Assembly: GCA_030584025.1 (NCBI GenBank)
Contig: CP129487.1
Span: 3,873,001-3,937,000, forward strand
Length of the DNA stretch: 64,000 bases
Origin: Cyclobacteriaceae bacterium
Lineage (GTDB): Bacteria; Bacteroidota; Bacteroidia; Cytophagales; Cyclobacteriaceae
Reading direction: 5' to 3'
In this document: positions 1-6,410 of the stretch, piece after piece
Position numbering within the stretch: position 1 is the first letter of the stretch
Layout of the letters: each line of letters opens with the position of its first letter
Notes under the pieces: generated by a model
Database searches by the model: none
The model's input: the letters and a program-made list of their open reading frames with translations, nothing else
Told to the model about the DNA's origin: nothing
Made by a program: the position numbers and the translations under genes

Positions 1-288
1 AAAGGCACTGTTGTATGTGCCCGAGCCGGGCAGGCTCATGCGTTCGGCTTTGGATACTTTTTGTGGTGTACGATTTTGCAGGGTGATCTTATACAAAGAA
101 TCACCAGGAGCATTTTCGGGATTCCAGTTAAAATAGATTGTTTTGCTGTCGTGCGACCAACGGACGTTAGAGGGCGAAGTGCCGATCCACTTTGGGTCGC
201 GCATAATTTTTTCCACGGTCAGTTCGGTTAACTGAGCGGAAGCTGACAAGGCTATCAGCAGAAAAAGAAAACCGGTAAGCGTACGCAT
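1..288 (-). CDS. S9 family peptidase (DPP IV/prolyl oligopeptidase-like), N-terminal part only
   Basis: The frame is open from an ATG at 288 down to the window edge, giving 96 residues. It starts with a classical signal peptide (MRTLTGFLFLLIALSASAQ), so the product is exported. The segment MRDPKWIGTSPSNVRWSHDS followed by YFNWNPE resembles the start of the N-terminal beta-propeller in Bacteroidota S9 (dipeptidyl peptidase IV-like) enzymes. The catalytic alpha/beta-hydrolase domain would lie outside the window and cannot be checked. The gene is divergent from the GNAT gene, with about 65 bp between start codons. The family call rests on the propeller start alone. Confidence 0.62.
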   Translation of the reverse strand, partial: MRTLTGFLFLLIALSASAQLTELTVEKIMRDPKWIGTSPSNVRWSHDSKTIYFNWNPENAPGDSLYKITLQNRTPQKVSKAERMSLPGSGTYNSAF

Positions 289-353
289 AGGAATTGTATT
301 TTTTGATGACAAGATAGAATATATTGCATACGAAGTTTATCACTTTTACACGA

Positions 354-836
354 ATGACGATCCGTAAGATTCGCCCCGAAGACAATAAACACGTTGGTAA
401 CATCATCCGCACGGTAATGCCCGAGTTTGGCGCCAGCGGTCAGGGTTTTGCCATACACGATAAGGAAGTGGATGACATGTACGCCACCTATAACCAGCCG
501 CGATGCGCATACTTTGTTTGTGAAGAAGCAGGAAAAATTGTGGGTGGAGGGGGTGTGGCTCCATTGGAAGGAGGCGATGCCGACACCTGTGAACTGAAGA
601 AGATGTATTTTCTACCAGAAGGGAGAGGAAAGGGTTGGGGGCAGCAAGTGCTGCGTGAATGCCTGCAGGCCGCTACTGAAATTGGGTTTCACTATTGTTA
701 TCTGGAAACGTTCAACACCATGAAGGGCGCCATGAAGTTGTATGAGAAAAATGGTTTCGAGAAAATCCCGAAGCCTTGTGGCAATACAGGGCATTTCGCT
801 TGCGATACGTTTTATAGGAAGAAACTTCAAAGCTAA
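354..836 (+). CDS. GNAT family N-acetyltransferase
   Basis: This is a 160-residue protein counted from the ATG at 354; an ATG at 324 would add ten residues that do not resemble the family. The product begins MTIRKIRPEDN, typical of GNAT strand beta1. The acetyl-CoA pyrophosphate loop is visible as LPEGRGKGWGQQVL (an R/Q-x-x-G-x-G/A type motif), followed by a helix and the C-terminal LYEKNGFEKI segment, both typical of the fold. It would transfer acetyl from acetyl-CoA to an amine substrate that the sequence does not identify. It stands alone, divergent from the S9 peptidase and upstream of the nucleotidyltransferase pair. Confidence 0.88.
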   Translation: MTIRKIRPEDNKHVGNIIRTVMPEFGASGQGFAIHDKEVDDMYATYNQPRCAYFVCEEAGKIVGGGGVAPLEGGDADTCELKKMYFLPEGRGKGWGQQVLRECLQAATEIGFHYCYLETFNTMKGAMKLYEKNGFEKIPKPCGNTGHFACDTFYRKKLQS

Positions 837-884
837 GGCTAATGCCAGTTATCAAATTCTTACCTTTGAGAGATTCTAAAATTT

Positions 885-1097
885 ATGTTAAAGCCCAAAC
901 CGAATCATATTCATTATATCCATACACTAAGAGTGATGACTGCGGAGCAGCGACTCAATAAGGCTTTTGAACTTTCTTCTATGTCACGTCAATTGTTTCT
1001 GGCAGGACTGAAGAGAAGATTTCCAAATAAAAGCAATCAGGAGATAACTGATTTGTACCTTACACGTTTAGCGAAATGCTACAACCGAAATTACTGA
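885..1097 (+). CDS. small conserved protein preceding a nucleotidyltransferase
   Basis: A 70-residue basic, probably helical protein. Its last 22 nt overlap the start of the MNT-type nucleotidyltransferase at 1076, implying translational coupling. The sequence contains MTAEQRLNKAFEL and ends LAKCYNRNY. I recall similar short proteins beside nucleotidyltransferases in other phyla but cannot name a family. An internal ATG at 936 would give a 53-residue version; the longer form is kept because the residues before it (IHTLRV) look like part of the same conserved stretch. A toxin-antitoxin-like or substrate-adaptor role is inferred only from the pairing. Confidence 0.62.
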   Translation: MLKPKPNHIHYIHTLRVMTAEQRLNKAFELSSMSRQLFLAGLKRRFPNKSNQEITDLYLTRLAKCYNRNY

Positions 1098-1648
1098 AGC
1101 ACCTGATAGAAGTTTTGGATGAAAACCATATTGCATATATGGTTACAGGTTCATTGGTATCAAGTCTTCAGGGTGAACCCAGGGCGACACACGATATTGA
1201 TATTGTGGTTCAAATTCCTCCGGCCTCAATACCTGCGCTTATAAAGTCATTTCCTTCACCTGCGTATTACTTGTCTGAAAGCAGCATAAAGGATGCTTTG
1301 GTTCACCAAACCATGTTCAATCTGCTGGATACACAACAAGGTGATAAGGTTGATTTTTGGATTCTAACAAATGAACCATTTGATTTATCACGATTTGATC
1401 GAAGATATGACATAGAGGTTTTTGGAATTCGTATGAATGTGTCAAGGCCCGAAGATACCATTCTGGCTAAGTTACGATGGGCAAAGCTCTCGGGTGGAAG
1501 TGAAAAACAATTTACTGATGCACTTAGAGTCTATGAAGTTCAGGCTGGTGCAGTTGATCTTTCTTACATTGAAGCCTGGGTTAAAAAATTAGGAGTTGAA
1601 GAACTTTGGAAAAAACTGAAGGATGAAGCTCAACCCATTGATTTTTAA
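1076..1648 (+). CDS. MNT-type nucleotidyltransferase domain protein
   Basis: A 190-residue protein with the minimal nucleotidyltransferase signature: a G-S pair (MVTGSLVSSLQGEPRATHDI) followed by the metal-binding DIDIVV at about residues 38-43, then a third acidic position near VDFWIL. Such proteins transfer a nucleotide to a hydroxyl on protein, RNA or a small molecule; the target is unknown. It overlaps the preceding 70-residue gene by 22 nt, the usual arrangement of two-gene MNT modules. It is the first of three related domains in this window (also 8957-9658 and 42644-43228), but the three are clearly different in sequence. Confidence 0.75.
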   Translation: MLQPKLLKHLIEVLDENHIAYMVTGSLVSSLQGEPRATHDIDIVVQIPPASIPALIKSFPSPAYYLSESSIKDALVHQTMFNLLDTQQGDKVDFWILTNEPFDLSRFDRRYDIEVFGIRMNVSRPEDTILAKLRWAKLSGGSEKQFTDALRVYEVQAGAVDLSYIEAWVKKLGVEELWKKLKDEAQPIDF

Positions 1649-1668
1649 GTAGTCTATTTTCAGATCGC

Positions 1669-2118
1669 ATGACCACCGAACTGCTGCTCCGATACATTCA
1701 CTTCATCAGCATTTTTGCCATTGCCGCTACGTTGGTGTCCGAGCATTTGTTGCTGAAACAAGAACTTACCCGAAAAGAAATTGCCCGACTGGCTCGCATT
1801 GATGCGGTATATGGTGTGGCTGCATTGACATTGCTTGGCGCAGGATTAACCTTGTGGCTCGGAAGCTATGGCAAGCCTGCTGAGTTTTACAGCAAGAATT
1901 GGATTTTCCATGTAAAGCTTTCGTTGTTTGTTTGTATTGGGTTGCTCTCCATTTATCCTACCGTATTCTTTTTGAAAAACAGAAAAGGTAATCCCGAAGA
2001 GGCAGTTACCATCCCCGGCAAAATTTTCTGGATGGTTCGTTTTGAATTGCTGCTGTTGTTCATCATCCCCTTGCTGGCCGGACTAATGGCGAAGAGCGTG
2101 GGGTACTTTGGTGAATAA
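1669..2118 (+). CDS. DUF2214 family membrane protein
   Basis: A 149-residue integral membrane protein with four predicted hydrophobic segments: about residues 5-25, 45-65, 82-102 and 125-145. The start LLRYIHFISIFAIAATLVSE and the loop LKQELTRKEIARLARIDAVY are characteristic of DUF2214. The function of the family is not known. It follows the nucleotidyltransferase after 20 nt, so it may be co-transcribed, although no functional link is evident. Confidence 0.72.
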   Translation: MTTELLLRYIHFISIFAIAATLVSEHLLLKQELTRKEIARLARIDAVYGVAALTLLGAGLTLWLGSYGKPAEFYSKNWIFHVKLSLFVCIGLLSIYPTVFFLKNRKGNPEEAVTIPGKIFWMVRFELLLLFIIPLLAGLMAKSVGYFGE

Positions 2119-2255
2119 AAAATAAATACACCTACCTGTTTATTCCGGTCAAAAAGCTTTTAGTACATTCCGTATTGAAAACCCTTTTTACCTGAAAACA
2201 GTTGTTTCGCATCCCCCGCCTTTCTTAGCTATATGTTCTGCAATTGCCTCTCTGC

Positions 2256-3485
2256 ATGACTGATAAAATTTTTTCGCGCTATCTTTCTTTCGGGTCACTC
2301 ATCGGCATGCTGGTTGGTGTTGCGTTGGGATTAGGTCCGGCATCACGGATCAGCAGTCAGGTGTTGCCATACGTGGAAGGATTTGCCAAACTGTGGATCG
2401 TTTTATTGCTGCTGCTGGCTGTTCCGCTGGTGGCAAGTTACTTGCTAGTAAGCCTGCTCAGGCTGTTGCAATCAAAAGCGATTGGTAAACTTGCTTTACG
2501 CGGAATCGGAGTGCATGTAGTTATGCTTGTGCTGGGGGCTTTAATTTCCGTGATGTTAAGCTTATTTTTGCTTGAAGTCATTACACCAGCTACTTCTGGA
2601 TGGGTAGGAACAGCAACACAGGAAAGCACGCTAACATTCACGCATCAACTCTCCGTTATCCAGGCGTGGCTTGCGCGAATCATCATTCCTGTAATTCTGA
2701 TCACGATAATCATTACGGTGATACTAAATTTTCTTCCTTCGTTCAGGTTACAGGTTGTGGCCGTTGCGACCCGAACGAATAAACTTCTTTTTACCGGATT
2801 GCATTATTTGTTTTTGGTATTACCACTTTCGGTATTATGTCTGGCTATGATCATCACCATGCGCAACGGAGCGCAGCTGGTTGGTGTGGCCGGATTTTAT
2901 ATCACCGGGGTGTGTGCAATTTTAGGAGTAGCTATAATCATACAATACGTTGCCATTGTTTTCTTTGGCCACACTTCGCTGAAAAATTTCTTTCGCACCA
3001 TGTTACCGGCACAGTTTGTTGCAGCCAGCACGTGTTCATCGTTGGCTACGTTGCCTGCCTTGCTGGTTAGTGTAAAGCGCATGGGCATTGCTGACGAAGT
3101 AGCCGGATCAGCCGTTCCGGTTTTTGTATCCTTCTTCCGCATCAATCTAATGGTGGCCAATCCCTTTTCATTTTTTTTGTTGTCATACTTGTATAACCTG
3201 CCAATTGAATGGCCCAACGTATTATTTTTTCTTGGGCTGATGATGATCACCAGCTTTGGAAGCCCCGGTTTACCGCAAACCGGCAATGTGTATAGCTTGC
3301 CTGTTTTTCTGGCAGCAGGTATTCCGTTAGAGGGCGTGGTGTTGTTAAAGGCACTCGATGCTATTCCCGATGTTTTTAAAACCATATTGAATGTAACGGA
3401 AACGGCAGCCGTTACATCTGTAACCGTTCGTTTTGCTTCACGCAGAGAGGTTGCCACCCAGCTGCAAACACAAACACGTGTATGA
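2256..3485 (+). CDS. divergent dicarboxylate/amino acid:cation symporter (DAACS family)
   Basis: About 409 residues from the ATG at 2256; a TTG at 2244 would extend it by four residues. Eight or more hydrophobic segments and the re-entrant hairpins of the GltPh fold are recognisable. HP1 has STCSSLATLP where typical members have a serine-rich SSSAATLP. HP2 has TSFGSPGLPQTG. The final helix contains DVFKTILNV, like the D-x-x-R/K-T-x-x-N-V segment of the family. The NMDGT sodium/substrate motif of TM7 is replaced by FRINLMVANP, so cation coupling or substrate is probably altered. Its stop codon overlaps the start of the following ATP-grasp-like gene (ATGA), implying co-translation. Confidence 0.75.
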   Translation: MTDKIFSRYLSFGSLIGMLVGVALGLGPASRISSQVLPYVEGFAKLWIVLLLLLAVPLVASYLLVSLLRLLQSKAIGKLALRGIGVHVVMLVLGALISVMLSLFLLEVITPATSGWVGTATQESTLTFTHQLSVIQAWLARIIIPVILITIIITVILNFLPSFRLQVVAVATRTNKLLFTGLHYLFLVLPLSVLCLAMIITMRNGAQLVGVAGFYITGVCAILGVAIIIQYVAIVFFGHTSLKNFFRTMLPAQFVAASTCSSLATLPALLVSVKRMGIADEVAGSAVPVFVSFFRINLMVANPFSFFLLSYLYNLPIEWPNVLFFLGLMMITSFGSPGLPQTGNVYSLPVFLAAGIPLEGVVLLKALDAIPDVFKTILNVTETAAVTSVTVRFASRREVATQLQTQTRV

Positions 3486-4573
3486 TTTATTTCCTAACCA
3501 CCCGAAGAAACAGCAAGCAGATTCGGAACTTTCTACGCTCACAAGGTGCACGATTTGCGAATCGCCTCACGGTTATTTATTATGAAAACCTGGAGCGGTT
3601 GCGTTCGTTGAAAGTGGGTTCATTTATTTTTTCTGATTTTGATTTGCTCACGCCAGGGCAACGCGAGGTAGTGACACGTATTTTTAATCAACTGAAGAGT
3701 AAGTACCCTGAACTGAAATTGTTTAACGACCCAGGCAAGGTTTTGCTTCGTTACGATTTGCTCAAACGGATGCATGCATTGGGCATCAACAAGTTTGATG
3801 TAGTCCGGGGCACAGAATCTTTCGATCACCTGAAGTTTCCTTTGTTTATTCGGGAGGCCGATCGGCATACCGGACCGCTCACATCCCTGTTGCATTCTTC
3901 GGAAGAGGTGAAGTATCACCTTCGAGTACTAAAAGCTTTGGGCTATTCGCTTTATGATTTGCTCATCATTGAATATGTGGATGCCTCTGCAGCCGATGGG
4001 ATGTTCATAAAAATGTCGGGGTTTGTATTGGGTGATACGGTTATGCCACGGTACCTGAACTACAGCACAACGTGGATGGTAAAGTCGACTATGTATCCAA
4101 ACGATGAATTGATGAAACAACGGCAGCAGGATGTGGAAGCATACATGCGCACCAACCCACACCGCCAATGGTTGCAACAGGTTTTTACGGAAGCAAACAT
4201 TACCTATGGCCGGGCCGATTACGCCATCGTAAAAGGTGAGTTACAGCTGTGGGAAATTAACCTGAATCCGGCTTTTGTTCGTCCGCCAAAAAACACAAGT
4301 GATGACCCCCCGCAACAGCGATTTATGCGAGATGAATTTTATAAACAGTTTTTTAAAGTCTTGGAGGAAGCCGATTACAAGGGTGAAGGACACCTTGAGC
4401 TCACCATCACCGGGGCAGATGCCAGCGAAATGCGCCCTCCATTGTGGTTTCGCATAAAACGCGGGTTTCATGCCCGATTGCATAAAAAGAAACCCCGGTA
4501 TAATCTAATGCGGGCAATATGTTATGCGTTTGTACGATTCCGGTTTTCATTTTCTGCAAATCCAAAATTGTAA
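3482..4573 (+). CDS. ATP-grasp-like protein of unknown substrate
   Basis: A 363-residue soluble protein. The order of elements fits an ATP-grasp fold: an N-terminal Rossmann-like part, the linker LFNDPGKVLLRYDLLKRMHA near residue 80, a lysine-containing strand (KFPLFIREADRHTG), the hinge strand LLIIEYVDA, and a metal-binding end (YGRADYAIV followed by QLWEINLNPAF) supplying the D, E and N ligands. Such enzymes ligate a carboxylate to an amine or thiol using ATP; the substrate is not predictable. The C-terminal ~60 residues are basic. It is translationally coupled to the DAACS-like transporter by a 4-nt overlap, so the transporter may handle its substrate or product. No named family was recognised. 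Confidence 0.6.
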   Translation: MIYFLTTRRNSKQIRNFLRSQGARFANRLTVIYYENLERLRSLKVGSFIFSDFDLLTPGQREVVTRIFNQLKSKYPELKLFNDPGKVLLRYDLLKRMHALGINKFDVVRGTESFDHLKFPLFIREADRHTGPLTSLLHSSEEVKYHLRVLKALGYSLYDLLIIEYVDASAADGMFIKMSGFVLGDTVMPRYLNYSTTWMVKSTMYPNDELMKQRQQDVEAYMRTNPHRQWLQQVFTEANITYGRADYAIVKGELQLWEINLNPAFVRPPKNTSDDPPQQRFMRDEFYKQFFKVLEEADYKGEGHLELTITGADASEMRPPLWFRIKRGFHARLHKKKPRYNLMRAICYAFVRFRFSFSANPKL

Positions 4574-4636
4574 AGTGATGATATTTGCCACAGTTCTTCA
4601 GCCCGATGCTGTACCTTTAGGTATAATAAAGTCCCT

Positions 4637-5542
4637 ATGAAAAAGGATCACTTATTGCTGTGGCTGGTGTCTGCCATGTTGGTTTCAGCCTGCTCCATGC
4701 CTACTGTTCTTCAAAACACGATCATCACCTATCCGCCACACCCGGTTGTACCAGTGCCTGAAAAGCTTGTCGTAGCTAACCTGTTTGATGTGAACGCACA
4801 AAACTATCGCGATAATAAGGATGAACTGTTTGTAAAACTTATTGAAGAAACGGTAAAGCGTACGGCTACTGTATTAGGCGAAGGCTTAGAGGTATCAGCT
4901 TCAACAGAACCTGGTTTAATCCGGCATGCAGATTCTTTACTCACCATACAGCAGGCTTCGCATGGCATTTTCATTACCACATTCAACGCATACTTTGATC
5001 AAACCCATGTGGAGGTAACCAAAACAGAAACCGGTAAGGAACGCGAGGCGTTTTATGATATCGTAGTGGAGATTGGATATTCTATGCGCGGCCCGGGTGT
5101 ACAGCAGTTTGATACGTTAATTGTTGCGCGCAGGCATCACAGCTCACGCAGTGTGTTGAGCGGTTTACTGGCAGCCGGACCGAATATTGTTTCCAATCGC
5201 GATGATGCCCTGGAGGGAACATATGTTAATGTGGACCTGTATGCGAAATGCTTCTTTGAAGGTCGCGAAGCTCGTGCCCGTTGGTTGTATGTAAAAAAAG
5301 ATTTTGAGGCAGTCGGTCAGGCCATACAACGTTCCGACTATGAAGCCGCATTTCAAGCCTCAGAAAAAATGACAGAGGCCAAGGACCCAAAAGTTTCAGC
5401 CAAGGCCTATTACAACTGTGCCGTATTACTCGAACAAATGGGTCGGTACGAAAAAGTGAAACCCTATTTACAGGAGTCGTTGCGCATTCAATCCACCTTT
5501 GCCGATGCCCGCGAGATGTTACGGGATTATTGGCATCAATAA
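4637..5542 (+). CDS. lipoprotein with C-terminal TPR-like repeats (DUF6340-like)
   Basis: A 301-residue protein with a lipoprotein signal peptide ending VSAC at residues 16-19, so it is probably anchored in the outer or inner membrane. An N-terminal part (YPPHPVVPVPEKLVVANLFD) resembles the DUF6340 family of Bacteroidota. The last ~90 residues form helical pairs such as AKAYYNCAVLLEQMGRYEKV with the TPR pattern of A, Y, G and Y positions. A near-consensus -7 element (TACCTTTAG) lies at 4612-4620. No enzymatic motif is visible; a structural or scaffolding role is likely but unproven. Confidence 0.7.
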   Translation: MKKDHLLLWLVSAMLVSACSMPTVLQNTIITYPPHPVVPVPEKLVVANLFDVNAQNYRDNKDELFVKLIEETVKRTATVLGEGLEVSASTEPGLIRHADSLLTIQQASHGIFITTFNAYFDQTHVEVTKTETGKEREAFYDIVVEIGYSMRGPGVQQFDTLIVARRHHSSRSVLSGLLAAGPNIVSNRDDALEGTYVNVDLYAKCFFEGREARARWLYVKKDFEAVGQAIQRSDYEAAFQASEKMTEAKDPKVSAKAYYNCAVLLEQMGRYEKVKPYLQESLRIQSTFADAREMLRDYWHQ

Positions 5543-5658
5543 AAAGGTTCATCGGCTAAGGTTAACAGTTCATCACGCTAACCCGACAGTTCGAAACAAA
5601 ATTTTGCCGGCTATACAACCTTTTGCCCATCTTGGTAGTCTAATGGCTGTTAACGTTT

Positions 5659-5760
5659 ATGAAAACCCTCAATTTACGCAGAACAATTTTCCTCGCCATT
5701 GGCATCATGGTGGCCGTTATGATCCTCATTACCACGAGTTTGTTTGGGATGAGTGCATAG
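5659..5760 (+). CDS. possible 33-residue single-span membrane peptide
   Basis: A short ATG-to-TAG frame encodes 33 residues: a basic start (MKTLNLRRT), then an uninterrupted hydrophobic stretch of about 22 residues (IFLAIGIMVAVMILITTSLF) and a short tail. Positive charges before one membrane helix are the usual signature of small inner-membrane proteins. It sits alone in the 408 bp between the TPR-like lipoprotein and the GIY-YIG gene. No ribosome-binding site is visible, which is normal here. A longer frame over the same DNA (5499-5903) lacks protein-like composition. Confidence 0.45.
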   Translation: MKTLNLRRTIFLAIGIMVAVMILITTSLFGMSA

Positions 5761-5841
5761 ACCAACCCGTGATTATTTCAGTCTATTTTTACTTGAGAGC
5801 ATACAATGCGAAGGCTACATTTAGTTCCCACTATGTAGAGT

Positions 5842-5931
5842 GGGATTGCTTCCTGCCCGTCCGGTCAGGCGGGCGTCACGGGAAGATTCGCGTAAATGAT
5901 TAGGTCTTATCAATGTTCCTTGCAATGACGG
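5842..5931 (+). repeat. dispersed palindromic repeat, left copy, with an inserted REP-like hairpin
   Basis: This stretch begins GGGATTGCTTC, continues GTCACGGGAAGATT and ends GTTCCTTGCAATGACGG. It matches in the same orientation the sequence at 6345-6409 on the other side of the GIY-YIG gene, except that 22 bp of GC-rich hairpin (5852-5873) interrupt it between GCTTC and GTCAC. Sequences of this type (CAATGACG / GATTGCTTCG) are, from memory, dispersed repeats in many bacterial genomes. Confidence 0.7.
5852..5873 (+). repeat. 22 bp GC-rich REP-like hairpin
   Basis: An imperfect palindrome (CCTGCCCGTCCGG then TCAGGCGGG) inserted inside the larger dispersed repeat. Its reverse complement recurs at 20670-20691 with a single mismatch, so it is an independently moving or independently amplified unit. 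Confidence 0.7.
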
Positions 5932-5950
5932 AAATATATTAAATTGAAAA

Positions 5951-6250
5951 ATGCAGAAAGGGGGCTGTGTTTATATAATGACAAACATTGGGAACACGGT
6001 CCTGTACACAGGAGTAACATCCGATTTAGTTAGCCGGGTTTTAGAGCATAGGGAAGGGAAGTATCCGAATAGTTTTACTTCACGATATAATGTAAAGAGG
6101 CTGGTGTATTATGAAATATTTGCTTCCATTGAGGAGGCGATTGATCGGGAGAAGCAGATTAAGGGAGGCTCACGCAAAAGAAAGGAGGAGTTGATTAATA
6201 CTATGAATCCAGAGTGGAGGGATTTGTTTGAGGACATTAAGAACTGGTGA
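5951..6250 (+). CDS. GIY-YIG nuclease domain protein (UPF0213/YhbQ-like)
   Basis: A 99-residue single-domain protein. The family motifs are visible: VYIM (the GIY equivalent) near residue 8, LYTGVT (the YIG equivalent) near residue 20, a catalytic-type arginine in SRVLEHR, the YYEIF strand, and the metal-binding glutamate in EEAIDREKQIKGGSRKRKEEL. Single-domain members are putative DNA endonucleases of unknown role. The gene is bracketed by copies of a palindromic dispersed repeat (5842-5931 and 6262-6409), so it may travel with or help spread those repeats. Confidence 0.88.
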   Translation: MQKGGCVYIMTNIGNTVLYTGVTSDLVSRVLEHREGKYPNSFTSRYNVKRLVYYEIFASIEEAIDREKQIKGGSRKRKEELINTMNPEWRDLFEDIKNW

Positions 6251-6261
6251 ACTGCCCCTCG

Positions 6262-6409
6262 CGTCATTGCGAGGAACCGCAATGCATGCGGGTGGGGTGA
6301 CGAAGCAATCTCAATCTTCAAGTTTAATACTTACTATATGATGAGGGATTGCTTCGTCACGGAAAGATTTGAGAAAAGGATAATGCTTAGTCAACGTTCC
6401 TCGCAATGA
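6262..6409 (+). repeat. nested inverted repeats downstream of the GIY-YIG gene
   Basis: Two perfect 14 bp arm pairs are nested. TCATTGCGAGGAAC (6264-6277) pairs with GTTCCTCGCAATGA (6396-6409), and GTGACGAAGCAATC (6297-6310) pairs with GATTGCTTCGTCAC (6347-6360). The right half (6345-6409) is a direct copy of the repeat upstream of the GIY-YIG gene. The structure fills the space between that gene and the converging permease gene and could act as a bidirectional terminator. It reads as two oppositely oriented units of one dispersed repeat. Confidence 0.75.
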
Positions 6410-6410
6410 A

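Noticed and set aside
2897..3457. 186-codon minus-strand frame antisense to the transporter
   Set aside because: Fully inside a supported gene and without recognisable features.
5499..5903. 134-codon plus-strand frame between the TPR-like lipoprotein and the GIY-YIG gene
   Set aside because: It overlaps the end of the lipoprotein gene, its composition is not protein-like, and its second half runs through the dispersed repeat.
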